This document shows positions 55,530-64,000 of a stretch of DNA of 64,000 nt, piece after piece (positions within the stretch are counted from its first letter, which is position 1; every line of letters starts with the position of its first letter). Position numbers and translations under genes: made by a program. The stretch is taken from the NCBI GenBank assembly GCA_964423925.1, contig CAYRGQ010000004.1:32103-96102 (forward strand), given 5' to 3'. Origin of the DNA: CAYRGQ01 sp964423925 (GTDB lineage Bacteria; Bacteroidota; Bacteroidia; Sphingobacteriales; Sphingobacteriaceae). The notes under the pieces were generated by a model. The model had not been told where the DNA came from and did no database searches. It worked only from the letters and a program-made list of their open reading frames with translations.

Positions 55530-57992
55530 ATGATGAAATTCATCCGTCACTTCTGGGGCCTTGCCCTTGCCGTCATTCTCATCGTTTTCCTGGATAGCTC
55601 TTGGTCTGCCTTGCCACCTTTGGGCAAATTATTTAGCCCGTTCACCGGTTTTCACCAAAACGCCACAAGTAAGTACGACGAACGGGATGAAACCCTTGAT
55701 ATTCCTGGCTTGTTGGAGACAGTGGTGATTAAATATGACGATAATGGTGTTCCCCATATTTTCGCGAAGAACGACCACGACTTATACCTTGCGCAAGGGT
55801 ACGTGGTGGCGCGCGATCGACTTTGGCAAATGGAGTTCTATACACTCGTGGCATCCGGAAGACTGTCGGAAGTGGTCGGGAAGGCTGCGCTTGAATTTGA
55901 TCGCTACAACCGACGAATAGGTATGGCTCGCACGGCTGCGCGCCTGCAAGATTCGTTAGCCAGGGACTCGATATCCATGCTGATGCTCGACGCATACGCC
56001 AAAGGCGTAAACGTCTACATCAATTCGCTTGACCGGCGGGCTTTACCCGTAGAGTATAAGATCTTGAACTACGCGCCCGAACCCTGGTCTCCGTACAAGA
56101 GTTTGTTGATGCTGATGAACTTACGCAACACACTCAACGGCGGAAGCCACGACTATCGCCTCTCCAATGTATTGGCTATGTACGGCGATAGTGTGGTTCA
56201 GGATTTATTTCCGTTCTATCCAACGGTTGAGTCGCCCATCATCCCGGAAGGCACGCCGTGGAACTTCACACCTGTCGGTACGCCGCCCGTGCCTGAGACC
56301 GTGTCGGCGTCGTTGCAGGAGGGAAGCTTGGCTATGCTGAGCATACCCGAGGCTAAGCCTCAGATCGGTAGCAACAATTGGGTGGTAGGGGGCAGCCGTT
56401 CGGCGACCGGCTTACCCATCTTGGCGAATGACCCTCATCTGCAGCTGACCTTGCCTTCGATTTGGTATCAGGTACAGTTGACCACGCCGGAGGTGAATGT
56501 GTATGGCGTAACGATGCCTGGCGCACCAGCAGTCGTCATCGGATTTAATAAGGACGTGGCTTGGGGGGTGACAAATGTCGGGTCAGACGTCATGGACTTC
56601 TATAAAATCACCTTCCAGGACGAGACGAAGCGGCACTACCTGCACGACGGTGTGTGGAAAGAAGTCGTATTGCGGGTGGATACCTTTGGCATACGCGGGC
56701 AAAAAGCCTTAGTGGATACGGTTTATTATACCCACCACGGTCCCATCGTGAATAACGAAACGGCTGAGTCTAACTTTAATAAAAGCGTGCCCGCAGGTTA
56801 TGCCATGCGGTGGATTACCCATGAGACACAGGGCTCGGAAATACGTGCGCTTCACCTGTTAAATCGGGCCCGTACCTATGACGACTATCGTGCAGCCATT
56901 GCGTACTTCCGAGCGCCCGCACAGAATTTCGTTTTTGCTAGCAACACGAATGACATCGCCATCACCGCTAACGGCCAGTTCCCGTTGAAATGGAAAGGGC
57001 AGGGGCGGTTTCTGCTCGACGGAGCCCTACCCAGCCATGATTGGCAGGGTTGGATACCGTTTGAACATAATCCTACGGCGAAGAATCCACGACAAGATTT
57101 TCTAAGTTCGGCCAACCAATTTCCCACCGATCCGTCTTATCCGTATTACTTGAACTGGCGATTTGCGCACCCGAGCCGCGCGATTCGCATCAACGAACGT
57201 CTCGCCAGCATGACGCGGGCTACCGCCGATAGCCTGCGCTCCTTACTTAACGATAATTTCAACGTGGATGCCCGGCGAGTCTTACCGCTGTTGCTGCAGT
57301 CCCTTCAGTCCGTCGATTCGATTCGCAACATGCCAGAGTTTGGTGTCGTTTCCCAATGGAATTACCAGAACGCGGCCCATGAAATCGGTGCGTCCATTTT
57401 TGAGGAGTGGGCCGGCGCAAAAGGTACGTTGTATCAATCTATTTGGGCTGACGATTTTCCTGCCGATGACTACTTGCTGCCCCCCAGTACCGATCGTACG
57501 CTCACGCTAATCGAAAACGAACGGGATTCACCTTGGTTCGACGACCGGCGCACCCAGGATCGCGTTGAAACTGCGGATGATATCATCCGGGCGAGTTTCG
57601 TGGAAGCTGTCGAGCGCCTTAGACGACGTTACGGACCATTGGATCCTACATCATGGAACTGGGCAAACGTGAAGGCGACACGCATTGCACATCTTGTGCC
57701 GGCCTTTACTTCCTTTAGCAGGCACCATATTGCCATTGGTGGCGGCGAGTCCATCGTGAATGCCACTAGCGCCACGCATGGTCCATCGTGGCGCATGGTT
57801 GTACAGCTTGACAACAATTGGCCGAAGGCGTACGGACTGTATCCAGGCGGGCAATCCGGCAATCCCGGAAGCACGCATTACGACAACATGATCGACGCAT
57901 GGTCTAAGGGTGAGCTTAACGAGCTGTTGTTCTTAAAAGATGAACACGACCGCCCTTCGTTACTCAATTATACAATCACGTTAAACCCATAG
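55530..57992 (+). CDS. Penicillin-acylase-type N-terminal nucleophile hydrolase
   Basis: An 820-aa secreted or anchored amidase of the penicillin-acylase/AHL-acylase family. The N-terminal hydrophobic helix (L-A-L-A-V-I-L-I-V-F) is followed by the alpha subunit. The autocleavage site is G-S-N-N-W (Ser281), the Ser becoming the N-terminal nucleophile of the beta chain. W-V-V-G-G-S-R-S-A-T-G, N-D-P-H-L and later conserved N (A-N-T-S-like segment F-A-S-N-T-N) follow. The substrate could be beta-lactam, N-acyl-homoserine lactone or another N-acyl amide. Downstream is a small membrane protein; a role in signal degradation is only a possibility. Confidence 0.9.
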   Translation: MMKFIRHFWGLALAVILIVFLDSSWSALPPLGKLFSPFTGFHQNATSKYDERDETLDIPGLLETVVIKYDDNGVPHIFAKNDHDLYLAQGYVVARDRLWQMEFYTLVASGRLSEVVGKAALEFDRYNRRIGMARTAARLQDSLARDSISMLMLDAYAKGVNVYINSLDRRALPVEYKILNYAPEPWSPYKSLLMLMNLRNTLNGGSHDYRLSNVLAMYGDSVVQDLFPFYPTVESPIIPEGTPWNFTPVGTPPVPETVSASLQEGSLAMLSIPEAKPQIGSNNWVVGGSRSATGLPILANDPHLQLTLPSIWYQVQLTTPEVNVYGVTMPGAPAVVIGFNKDVAWGVTNVGSDVMDFYKITFQDETKRHYLHDGVWKEVVLRVDTFGIRGQKALVDTVYYTHHGPIVNNETAESNFNKSVPAGYAMRWITHETQGSEIRALHLLNRARTYDDYRAAIAYFRAPAQNFVFASNTNDIAITANGQFPLKWKGQGRFLLDGALPSHDWQGWIPFEHNPTAKNPRQDFLSSANQFPTDPSYPYYLNWRFAHPSRAIRINERLASMTRATADSLRSLLNDNFNVDARRVLPLLLQSLQSVDSIRNMPEFGVVSQWNYQNAAHEIGASIFEEWAGAKGTLYQSIWADDFPADDYLLPPSTDRTLTLIENERDSPWFDDRRTQDRVETADDIIRASFVEAVERLRRRYGPLDPTSWNWANVKATRIAHLVPAFTSFSRHHIAIGGGESIVNATSATHGPSWRMVVQLDNNWPKAYGLYPGGQSGNPGSTHYDNMIDAWSKGELNELLFLKDEHDRPSLLNYTITLNP

Positions 57993-58014
57993 GTAAGCTT
58001 ATTCATAGATAAAT

Positions 58015-58383
58015 ATGGTTTTCTTTCTTATCGTCATACTTGGGGGCAGCGCTTCGATCTTCGGACCATGGTGGTCGGTGGCGCCGATTTGTTTCCTGCT
58101 TCATTTTTGGCTCTCGGCCAGCAGCCGCGGCGCATTCTGGTCGTCAGCTGTCGCCGTGGCGCTCTTGTGGTTTTGCTACGCCTTTTACATAGACCTTCTC
58201 GCATCGGTTGACCTCAACGAACGGATTGCCGGGATTTTTACGGCGGACGCCCCCGCGTTAGATGGCGTTCCAGGAATCGTGATCACTTATTTTATTATGA
58301 TCGTCATCGCGCTACTCGTGGGCGGATTTTCGGGGATGGCTGGAGTCCAAGTACGGAAGTTTATTCGGGGCGCGCGCGGTTGA
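58015..58383 (+). CDS. Small membrane protein
   Basis: A 122-aa protein with three to four hydrophobic segments: F-F-L-I-V-I-L-G-G-S, an aromatic block around W-W-S-V-A-P-I-C-F-L-L-H-F-W, S-S-A-V-A-V-A-L-L-W-F-C-Y-A-F, and I-V-I-T-Y-F-I-M-I-V-I-A-L-L-V-G-G-F near the end. A short charged Asp/Glu/Arg loop (L-N-E-R-I-A-G) lies between. It ends with V-R-K-F-I-R-G-A-R. Similar unnamed proteins occur in Sphingobacteria. It lies 22 bp after the acylase gene on the same strand and converges on rodA. Confidence 0.75.
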   Translation: MVFFLIVILGGSASIFGPWWSVAPICFLLHFWLSASSRGAFWSSAVAVALLWFCYAFYIDLLASVDLNERIAGIFTADAPALDGVPGIVITYFIMIVIALLVGGFSGMAGVQVRKFIRGARG

Positions 58384-58392
58384 ACATCCGTG

Positions 58393-59664
58393 CTAAGCAA
58401 TCCCCTTGCGGTTGGAGTCGAACTTCAGCATGATGAAAAGCAAGATGGTAAAACTCCACAGGGACGATCCGCCGTAGCTGACGAAAGGCAGGGGTATACC
58501 GATGACCGGAACAATGCCGATAGTCATTCCGATATTGATGGCGAAATGGAAAAACAGGATGGAAGCGACGCCATACGCGTAGATGCGCGAGAGGGGGGTA
58601 CGCTGGCGTTCGGCAATATTGACAATGCGAAGAAGCAAGGTGACGTAAATCCCAATTAGTATAACGGAGCCGACAAAGCCCCATTCCTCGCCCACCGTCG
58701 CAAAGATGAAGTCGGTACTCTGGTCCGGCACAAAATTGTATTTGGTTTGCGTGCCCTGCAGGTAGCCTTTGCCCCAAAACTGGCCCGATCCAATCGCTAT
58801 TTTGGATTGGTTTAGCTGATATCCCGTACCGCGATTATCTTCTATTTTACCCAAAATCACGTCAATGCGGTCGCGTTGGTGGGACTGCAGGACATTGTTA
58901 TACATGAAATCGACCGATAGCACATACAAGGCCGAAAAGGCCATGATAAGCAGGGTGTTACCAATGATTTTTCGCTTTTTTCGATAGAGGTAAATCGCAC
59001 CGCCACCCAATAAAGCGATCAGCCCGATGACTACCCACTGGTTGAGCACCAAGGCCAGCACGAAAAGCAGGATCGCTAATCCGCCAAATAGCATCCATGT
59101 GCCGGAAATGTACCCTTCGCGATAAAATACGAAGACCAGCGCAAAGAACGCAAGGGCAGAACCCGTATCGGGCTGCAGGAGGACCAAGGCTACCGGCAAC
59201 AGGACCAGACAAGCCCCAATGCCCAAGGTTTTCAGCGATGGGCTTTTGTTGGCATTAGCGCTGAGAAATCGTGCCAATAGTAAGCATGTCGCCAATTTGG
59301 CAAATTCAGCAGGTTGGAGCCTAAAGCTGCCGATAGGGATCCAAGCTTGGTTGCCGCCTACATTGCGGCCCACGAAGAGCACGGCAATCAGTAGGATAAT
59401 GGTGATGACGTATAAGATGGGCGAAAACGAGCTGTAAAACTTCGCATCCACCACTAAAATGATGAGTCCGAGTAAAATGCTCGAGAAAATAAACATCGAC
59501 TGCTTGCCGTAGTTGGTGTTCATATTGAACAGGCTGGGCTGGTCGGGATCAAAAACGGCCGCATGAATATTAAACCATCCGACGACGCACAGCGTCAGCC
59601 AGAGCAAGACGGTAGGCCAGTCGACATCCCCGATAAAGGATTTATTTCGGTGGAAACTACTCAT
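58393..59664 (-). CDS. rodA: Peptidoglycan polymerase RodA
   Basis: A 423-aa SEDS-family glycosyltransferase working with PBP2 to build the elongating cell wall. About ten membrane helices; the SEDS signature near the C-terminal half is G-I-P-L-P-F-V-S-Y-G-G-S-S. The start ATG is 59664, overlapping the mrdA stop (59657) by 8 bp; a longer frame to 59781 adds 39 Arg/Lys-rich residues that are shadowed by mrdA. Last gene of the elongasome operon. Confidence 0.95.
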   Translation of the reverse strand: MSSFHRNKSFIGDVDWPTVLLWLTLCVVGWFNIHAAVFDPDQPSLFNMNTNYGKQSMFIFSSILLGLIILVVDAKFYSSFSPILYVITIILLIAVLFVGRNVGGNQAWIPIGSFRLQPAEFAKLATCLLLARFLSANANKSPSLKTLGIGACLVLLPVALVLLQPDTGSALAFFALVFVFYREGYISGTWMLFGGLAILLFVLALVLNQWVVIGLIALLGGGAIYLYRKKRKIIGNTLLIMAFSALYVLSVDFMYNNVLQSHQRDRIDVILGKIEDNRGTGYQLNQSKIAIGSGQFWGKGYLQGTQTKYNFVPDQSTDFIFATVGEEWGFVGSVILIGIYVTLLLRIVNIAERQRTPLSRIYAYGVASILFFHFAINIGMTIGIVPVIGIPLPFVSYGGSSLWSFTILLFIMLKFDSNRKGIA

Positions 59665-61606
59665 GGAGGCGGGCCAATTGGCTATGGTGTACGAAAATTT
59701 CTTCTTCGGGTGTGCGCGCAGGGATTTTCTTGACGCCGCTTGGTGCCTGATAGGCGGTTTCTTGCGAGGCCTCTTGCTCAACCTCGGGCAGCAGGTTCGC
59801 CTCGTAGATACGATCTTGGATATACTGAGGCAGTGTGATGGTATCTTTCAGGTACTTCTCTACGAGCATGCTCGCGATAGGGCCTGCCCACGTACCCCCA
59901 TAGCCGGCATTCTCCACAAAAACGGCTATCGCGATCTTGGGGTTTTCACGTGGAGCGAAGGCAAAGAAAACGGCATGGTTCTTCCCGTGCGGGTTTTGGG
60001 CCGTACCTGTTTTGCCGCACATTTCGATGTCTGCAATGCGGAGCGAATAGGCGGTACCCCCGGGCATGTTCACGGCCCGGCTCATCCCCTCAATCACAGG
60101 TTCATAGTACTTTTCCTCGACGCCCGCATAAATTTTCTCCGTAAACTCGGGTTTCACGATTTTCTGTTCGCCGATGCCTTTAATCAGGTGCGGACGGTAG
60201 TAGTATCCCCGGTTGGCGACGATGGCCATGATGTTAGCCATTTGCAAGGTGGTGACGCCCATTTCGCCTTGTCCGATAGAAAGCGAGATATTAAATCCAG
60301 AGCCCCACCGGTCGTTTCCGTAGCGTTTGCTGTACCATTCGGCCGTCGGCAGGGAGCCGCTGCGCTCGCCTGGCAGGTCGATGCCGAGTGGTTGGCCGAT
60401 GCCGAAGCGCATCGTCACATCCCGCCACAGGTCGTACGCTTCAGCGGAGCGCATGCCCCGCTGGTCTATCATGCGGGCATAGGTGTGCCCGTAGTACGTG
60501 TTGCACGATTGCTGGATGGACCGAACTAGGGAAGTGGCACCGCACACCTTCGTGCAGCGCATGAACCCGCGCCCGCCGCCGTAGCGATACCCGCCTGGGC
60601 AGTTGAATACGGTATGTTCGTCAATCAATCCCGCTTGTTGGGCAGTGAGTGCCGCCACCACTTTGTAAATCGAACCCGGCGGGTATTCCGCCTGTATTGG
60701 CCGAATAAACATCGGCCGATAGGGGTCGTTTAGCATTTTCATGTAATTGTTTCCCCGTTCGCGGCCCACCATCAGGTTGGGGTCGTAGCTGGGGCTGCTC
60801 ACGAACGTCAGGATCTCGCCCGTCGCAGGTTCGATGGCTACCACGCTGCCGATTTTGTTCTTCATGAGCTCTTCCGCCAGGATCTGTAGCTCGCGGTCGA
60901 GTGAGGACACTAATCCTTCGCCGGCTACGGCCACGGTGTCAAATTTGCCTTCGGCAAACACGCCCTTCGGTCGGTTAAAGGCGTCAACCATTACGTTACG
61001 GACACCCCGCTGCCCACGCAAGAGGTCCTCGTAGGCGCGCTCCACGCCAGAGGCGCCAATGTAGTCGCCAGGGCGATAGAATCCGTTCGACCGTTCGATA
61101 TCCTGATCGTTGACTTCCGTAATATAGCCGAGAAATTGCCCGGCGATGCTGTCCGGATAGCTTCTCACCGTGCGGTTTTGCACGTAAAAACCTCGGAATT
61201 TGTACAGGTGCTCCTGCAGGCGGGCGTATACCGATGCCGGAATCTGTTTCTCGAATTGGGATGCACGGTAGCGCGAATGACTGATGGCTGCTTGCATGCG
61301 GCGTTCGAAGCCTTCCTTATCAATGCCGATCAGTTCGCAGAAAAGAGCGGTGTCTAGATCGACGACTTCGCGGGGGGTCACCAGCAGGTCGTATACCGGC
61401 TCGTTTTGTACGAGCACTTCGCCATGCCGGTCGAGGATGGCGCCACGGGCGGGATACACCACTATTTTGCGTAGCACGTTATTGTTGGCCCACAGCAGGT
61501 ATTTGTCGTCTATCACTTGCAGATAGAACAAACGCGCTACAATGATCAGGGCTACTGCAATGAAAATCCCCTGTATAACATACCTGCGTGCAAAATAGCT
61601 ATTCAT
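59657..61606 (-). CDS. mrdA: Penicillin-binding protein 2 (elongasome transpeptidase)
   Basis: A 649-aa class B PBP. One N-terminal membrane helix (V-I-Q-G-I-F-I-A-V-A-L-I-I-V-A), the pedestal/dimerisation domain (60-220), then the transpeptidase: S-x-x-K as G-S-I-Y-K, S-x-N as S-C-N, and K-T-G as C-G-K-T-G-T-A. Crosslinks peptidoglycan with RodA. A short region past V-E-K-Y-L-K is Glu/Gln-rich and probably disordered. It lies 13 bp after mreD. Confidence 0.96.
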   Translation of the reverse strand: MNSYFARRYVIQGIFIAVALIIVARLFYLQVIDDKYLLWANNNVLRKIVVYPARGAILDRHGEVLVQNEPVYDLLVTPREVVDLDTALFCELIGIDKEGFERRMQAAISHSRYRASQFEKQIPASVYARLQEHLYKFRGFYVQNRTVRSYPDSIAGQFLGYITEVNDQDIERSNGFYRPGDYIGASGVERAYEDLLRGQRGVRNVMVDAFNRPKGVFAEGKFDTVAVAGEGLVSSLDRELQILAEELMKNKIGSVVAIEPATGEILTFVSSPSYDPNLMVGRERGNNYMKMLNDPYRPMFIRPIQAEYPPGSIYKVVAALTAQQAGLIDEHTVFNCPGGYRYGGGRGFMRCTKVCGATSLVRSIQQSCNTYYGHTYARMIDQRGMRSAEAYDLWRDVTMRFGIGQPLGIDLPGERSGSLPTAEWYSKRYGNDRWGSGFNISLSIGQGEMGVTTLQMANIMAIVANRGYYYRPHLIKGIGEQKIVKPEFTEKIYAGVEEKYYEPVIEGMSRAVNMPGGTAYSLRIADIEMCGKTGTAQNPHGKNHAVFFAFAPRENPKIAIAVFVENAGYGGTWAGPIASMLVEKYLKDTITLPQYIQDRIYEANLLPEVEQEASQETAYQAPSGVKKIPARTPEEEIFVHHSQLARLHE

Positions 61607-61619
61607 TCCCCTCTAGTCG

Positions 61620-62135
61620 TTAACGTCTTTTTTTGCGGTAAAACACCAAGCTCAACAATAATATGACGAGCACCGTAAAGATACAACTTATGGCTATACT
61701 GAGCAGCGTGTAGTGGAACTGGGCGAATGAGAACGTCTCCAATATAAATAGCACGATATGGTGGGCTACTATGGTGGCCCATAGGTAAGGAAAGAACCAA
61801 CGGAACGATACCTCGCCCAGCATCGGCGTTGCGAACTTCTCGTGGTTGTCGGCCTCAAGCGTGATGCCCAGGAAGATCGTTCGCAACCATGCGAGTGCCA
61901 CACTCGCCGCAGCATGTGCGCCCAAGGTGTCGTAAAACGCATCAACCGTGATTCCCGTCAGGAATGCCAGGACGAAAAGCGCCAAGTTGGGTATTCCGAT
62001 AGGTAAAAGCAAGATAAACAGGACATAAGGAAATGGCGAAGCAAGGTTGTAATACCCAATATTTTTAAACAGGAATACCTGCATGCCGATGAGCACCACA
62101 AAGCGAAGCGCATTGTATAGTAAAAGCTTAGCCAT
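61620..62135 (-). CDS. mreD: Rod shape-determining protein MreD
   Basis: A 171-aa integral membrane protein with five to six helices, in the mreC-mreD order typical of the operon. Its start overlaps mreC by 8 bp. Highly hydrophobic, with G-I-T-V-D-A-F-Y-D-T-L-G-A-H between helices; the last helix is followed by a basic Tyr-Arg-Lys-Lys-Arg-Arg end. Assigned by context and membrane layout, as the MreD family has little motif conservation. Confidence 0.88.
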   Translation of the reverse strand: MAKLLLYNALRFVVLIGMQVFLFKNIGYYNLASPFPYVLFILLLPIGIPNLALFVLAFLTGITVDAFYDTLGAHAAASVALAWLRTIFLGITLEADNHEKFATPMLGEVSFRWFFPYLWATIVAHHIVLFILETFSFAQFHYTLLSIAISCIFTVLVILLLSLVFYRKKRR

Positions 62136-62961
62136 CGTTTTGCGTACTGTCTTCTAGTTGTTCGCGTTCGTCTACAAAGGAATCCAGCACCACGTACACG
62201 TGCTGTATGTTGTGAAAATTGGTACTTAGTTCCACCTTAATGTCCAGGAAGCTTTCCCCGCCAGCTAGTCCCGTTTCGAAAACCGTACCCACTTGGATCC
62301 CCGGCGGGAATAAGGAGAACCCCGACGTGTACACGCGTTCGCCCACCTCGACTTCCACGTGATTGGGAATATCGCGCAACATGCCGTAGCGCGCGTCGAT
62401 GTTGTCGCCCCACACCAGCGAACCAAACGCTTCACTATGTTCAAGTGCCGCGCTAATACGCGTATCGCTGTGCAGCACGGATTGGATTGTGGCAAAGTGG
62501 GTGGACACGTTGAGCACAATGCCCACGACCCCGTTGGGCGAAATAACACCCATACCCTTGCGCACCCCGTCTGTGTAGCCTTTGTTGATGGTGAGGTAGT
62601 TGTTCTTTTGGTTGATACTATTGTTGATCACGTTGGCAACCAAATAACTGTATTGGGCTTCGCCCAACGAGTCTAAGACAACCTCCTTCAGGGTCGAGTC
62701 ACCCTGGATCAGCATTTGAAGCTGACGCCTCAGCGACGCGTTCTCTTCGGCCAACTCCGTATTGGCCTCGCGCAGGCTCAGGAAATTCTTCCATACACTG
62801 ACCCGTTCGTAGAGCGTACCCACCACCATGCTCGAGGAGTTGATGGAGCTGGCGCGCTGAAACGAGTTGTTTTGAACTAGCAGATAGAATGAAATGCCAA
62901 AAAACAGCACGAAGAGGAAGAAAGCGTTATATTTCGAAAGAAGTAGCCAAAGGTTCTTCAT
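62128..62961 (-). CDS. mreC: Rod shape-determining protein MreC
   Basis: A 277-aa protein with one N-terminal helix (F-L-F-V-L-F-F-G-I-S-F-Y-L-L-V), a coiled coil (L-R-E-A-N-T-E-L-A-E-E-N-A-S-L-R-R), and two beta-barrel MreC domains with N-G-V-V-G-I-V and S-G-F-S-L-F-P-P-G-I. It links MreB to PBP2 and RodA. It lies 91 bp after mreB. Confidence 0.93.
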   Translation of the reverse strand: MKNLWLLLSKYNAFFLFVLFFGISFYLLVQNNSFQRASSINSSSMVVGTLYERVSVWKNFLSLREANTELAEENASLRRQLQMLIQGDSTLKEVVLDSLGEAQYSYLVANVINNSINQKNNYLTINKGYTDGVRKGMGVISPNGVVGIVLNVSTHFATIQSVLHSDTRISAALEHSEAFGSLVWGDNIDARYGMLRDIPNHVEVEVGERVYTSGFSLFPPGIQVGTVFETGLAGGESFLDIKVELSTNFHNIQHVYVVLDSFVDEREQLEDSTQNDG

Positions 62962-63052
62962 GCATGCATCGGTACCATCGCCATGACGATGGTATACAGT
63001 TTTTGATTTTTCATACGTGCCATGCTACCATGGCTTAGCCACCCGTCTGCGC

Positions 63053-64000
63053 TTACTGCATCAGGAATTTGTAATTCCCTACGTTTTTCAGCGAAATGCC
63101 CGTGCCGCGAACCACTGCACGCAATGGGTCTTCCGCAACGTGTACGGGTAGTTTGGTTTTGGCCTGCACGCGCTTGTCGAGCCCACGGAGCAATGCCCCG
63201 CCCCCAGTCAAATATATACCCGTTTGATAGATGTCGGCAGACAACTCGGGAGGGGTGATTTCGAGGGCTTTTAATATCGCTTCTTCGATTTTCGAAATCG
63301 ACTTGTCGAGACAATGTGCAATTTCCGTGTAGGAAACGGTGATTTGCTTGGGTACGCCCGTCATCAAATCCCGCCCTTGCACAGCGAAATCGTCTGGTGG
63401 ATCTTGCAATTCAGGCAATGCGGATCCCACCTCAATCTTAATTTTTTCCGCCGTACGTTCACCGATCATAATATTGTGTTGCCGGCGAATATATTGGATG
63501 ATGTCCGAGTCGAAGTTGTCGCCAGCTACCCGGATTGATTGGTCACAAACGATACCCGATAGCGCGATGACCGCAATTTCGGTGGTACCGCCGCCGATAT
63601 CGATGACCATGTTGCCCATAGGTTCTTCCACGTCAATGCCGATACCCACAGCTGCCGCCATCGGTTCGTGGATCAAATATACTTCCTTGGCACCAGCGAT
63701 TTCGGCCGAATCGCGCACGGCGCGCTTTTCCACTTCCGTTATCCCCGAGGGTATGCAAATCACCATTCGCAGCGATGGGAAAAACCACCCCTTGCCGTTA
63801 TTAACCATTTTAATCATGCCGCGGATCATGTGTTCCGCAGCATTGAAATCGGCGATGACCCCATCCTTCAATGGACGAACCGTCCGGATGTTGTCGTGGG
63901 TCTTGCCTTCCATTTGCATGGCCTGACGCCCAATTGCAATAACTTTATTCGTTGTCCGGTCAAACGCCACGATAGACGGCTCGTCTACCACCACTTTGTC
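63053..64000 (-). CDS. mreB: Rod shape-determining protein MreB (N terminus beyond window)
   Basis: Actin-like filament protein that positions the elongasome. 316 codons are visible on the minus strand, ending at 63053; the frame runs past 64000 (D-K-V-V-V-D-E-P-S-I-V), so the first ~28 residues, which include the first phosphate loop, are missing. D-I-G-G-G-T-T-E (second phosphate loop) and the C-terminal L-T-G-G-G-A-L-L-R-G (adenosine site) are clear. First gene of the mreBCD-mrdA-rodA operon. Confidence 0.95.
   Translation of the reverse strand, partial: DKVVVDEPSIVAFDRTTNKVIAIGRQAMQMEGKTHDNIRTVRPLKDGVIADFNAAEHMIRGMIKMVNNGKGWFFPSLRMVICIPSGITEVEKRAVRDSAEIAGAKEVYLIHEPMAAAVGIGIDVEEPMGNMVIDIGGGTTEIAVIALSGIVCDQSIRVAGDNFDSDIIQYIRRQHNIMIGERTAEKIKIEVGSALPELQDPPDDFAVQGRDLMTGVPKQITVSYTEIAHCLDKSISKIEEAILKALEITPPELSADIYQTGIYLTGGGALLRGLDKRVQAKTKLPVHVAEDPLRAVVRGTGISLKNVGNYKFLMQ

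Overview
The window is a gene-dense, mid-GC chromosomal segment of a Bacteroidota bacterium, most likely of the Sphingobacteriaceae (a Parapedobacter/Pedobacter-like organism). Four things point there: the Bacteroidota -7 promoter box TAnnTTTG sits in front of most transcription units; Shine-Dalgarno sequences are largely absent; secD and secF are fused; and there are lineage-typical proteins (a DUF4905-like protein, a FadL-like porin, a roughly 465-aa PLP fold-III arginine decarboxylase, a SatD/DUF3307 pair). I recognised no tRNA, rRNA, CRISPR array, insertion sequence or prophage. The DNA reads as core chromosome with small accessory patches.

Layout. 1-7.8 kb: a GNAT tail, then a leftward set speA-purM-rimB-rimK, divergent from argS and an NtrC-type regulator. 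8-12.8 kb: amino-acid synthesis (serC, serA, lysC, lysA). 12.8-14.3 kb: a SatD/DUF3307 pair behind an unusually elaborate set of palindromes. 14.4-19.4 kb: a DUF1080 hydrolase, gyrB, and a leftward lipoprotein-SCO-cytochrome c set. 19.4-26.8 kb: an AlbA_2/DUF4442 pair, a tiny Cys-rich protein, the two subunits of a 3-oxoacid CoA-transferase, uridine kinase, a LysM/RlpA-like protein, a DUF4905-like protein, an NfeD protease and Dps. 26.9-29.8 kb: an OmpP1/FadL porin and a low-complexity lipoprotein. 29.9-35.9 kb: translation genes proS and thrS-infC-rpmI-rplT, with an epimerase and a small unknown between them. 36-38.5 kb: a copper-export ATPase and a small HMA chaperone. 38.7-46 kb: a metallophosphoesterase, an SMP-30 lipoprotein, an ABC exporter, an M1 peptidase and a PolX-like PHP protein. 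46-49.3 kb: a MarR-controlled redox operon (FNR-like flavoenzyme, 2Fe-2S ferredoxin, NDH-2). 49.6-52.6 kb: secDF. 52.6-58.4 kb: the decayed remnant of an LVIVD-repeat gene, an EamA transporter, a YigZ protein, a nucleoside phosphorylase, a penicillin-acylase-type amidase and a small membrane protein. 58.4-64 kb: the cell-shape operon mreB-mreC-mreD-mrdA-rodA, leftward, with mreB cut by the window end.

Most noteworthy: (i) SatD looks like a class III nucleotidyl-cyclase-like domain fused to a helix-turn-helix, translationally coupled to a DUF3307 membrane protein and preceded by nested palindromes that cover its promoter, so it may be a self-regulated sensor/membrane system; (ii) an LVIVD-repeat gene remnant lies between secDF and the EamA gene; (iii) the PolX-like protein has lost its polymerase catalytic aspartates but keeps its PHP site; (iv) a RimK ligase is paired with a RimB-type protease; (v) there are perfect dyads in front of dps and next to the gyrB -33 box.
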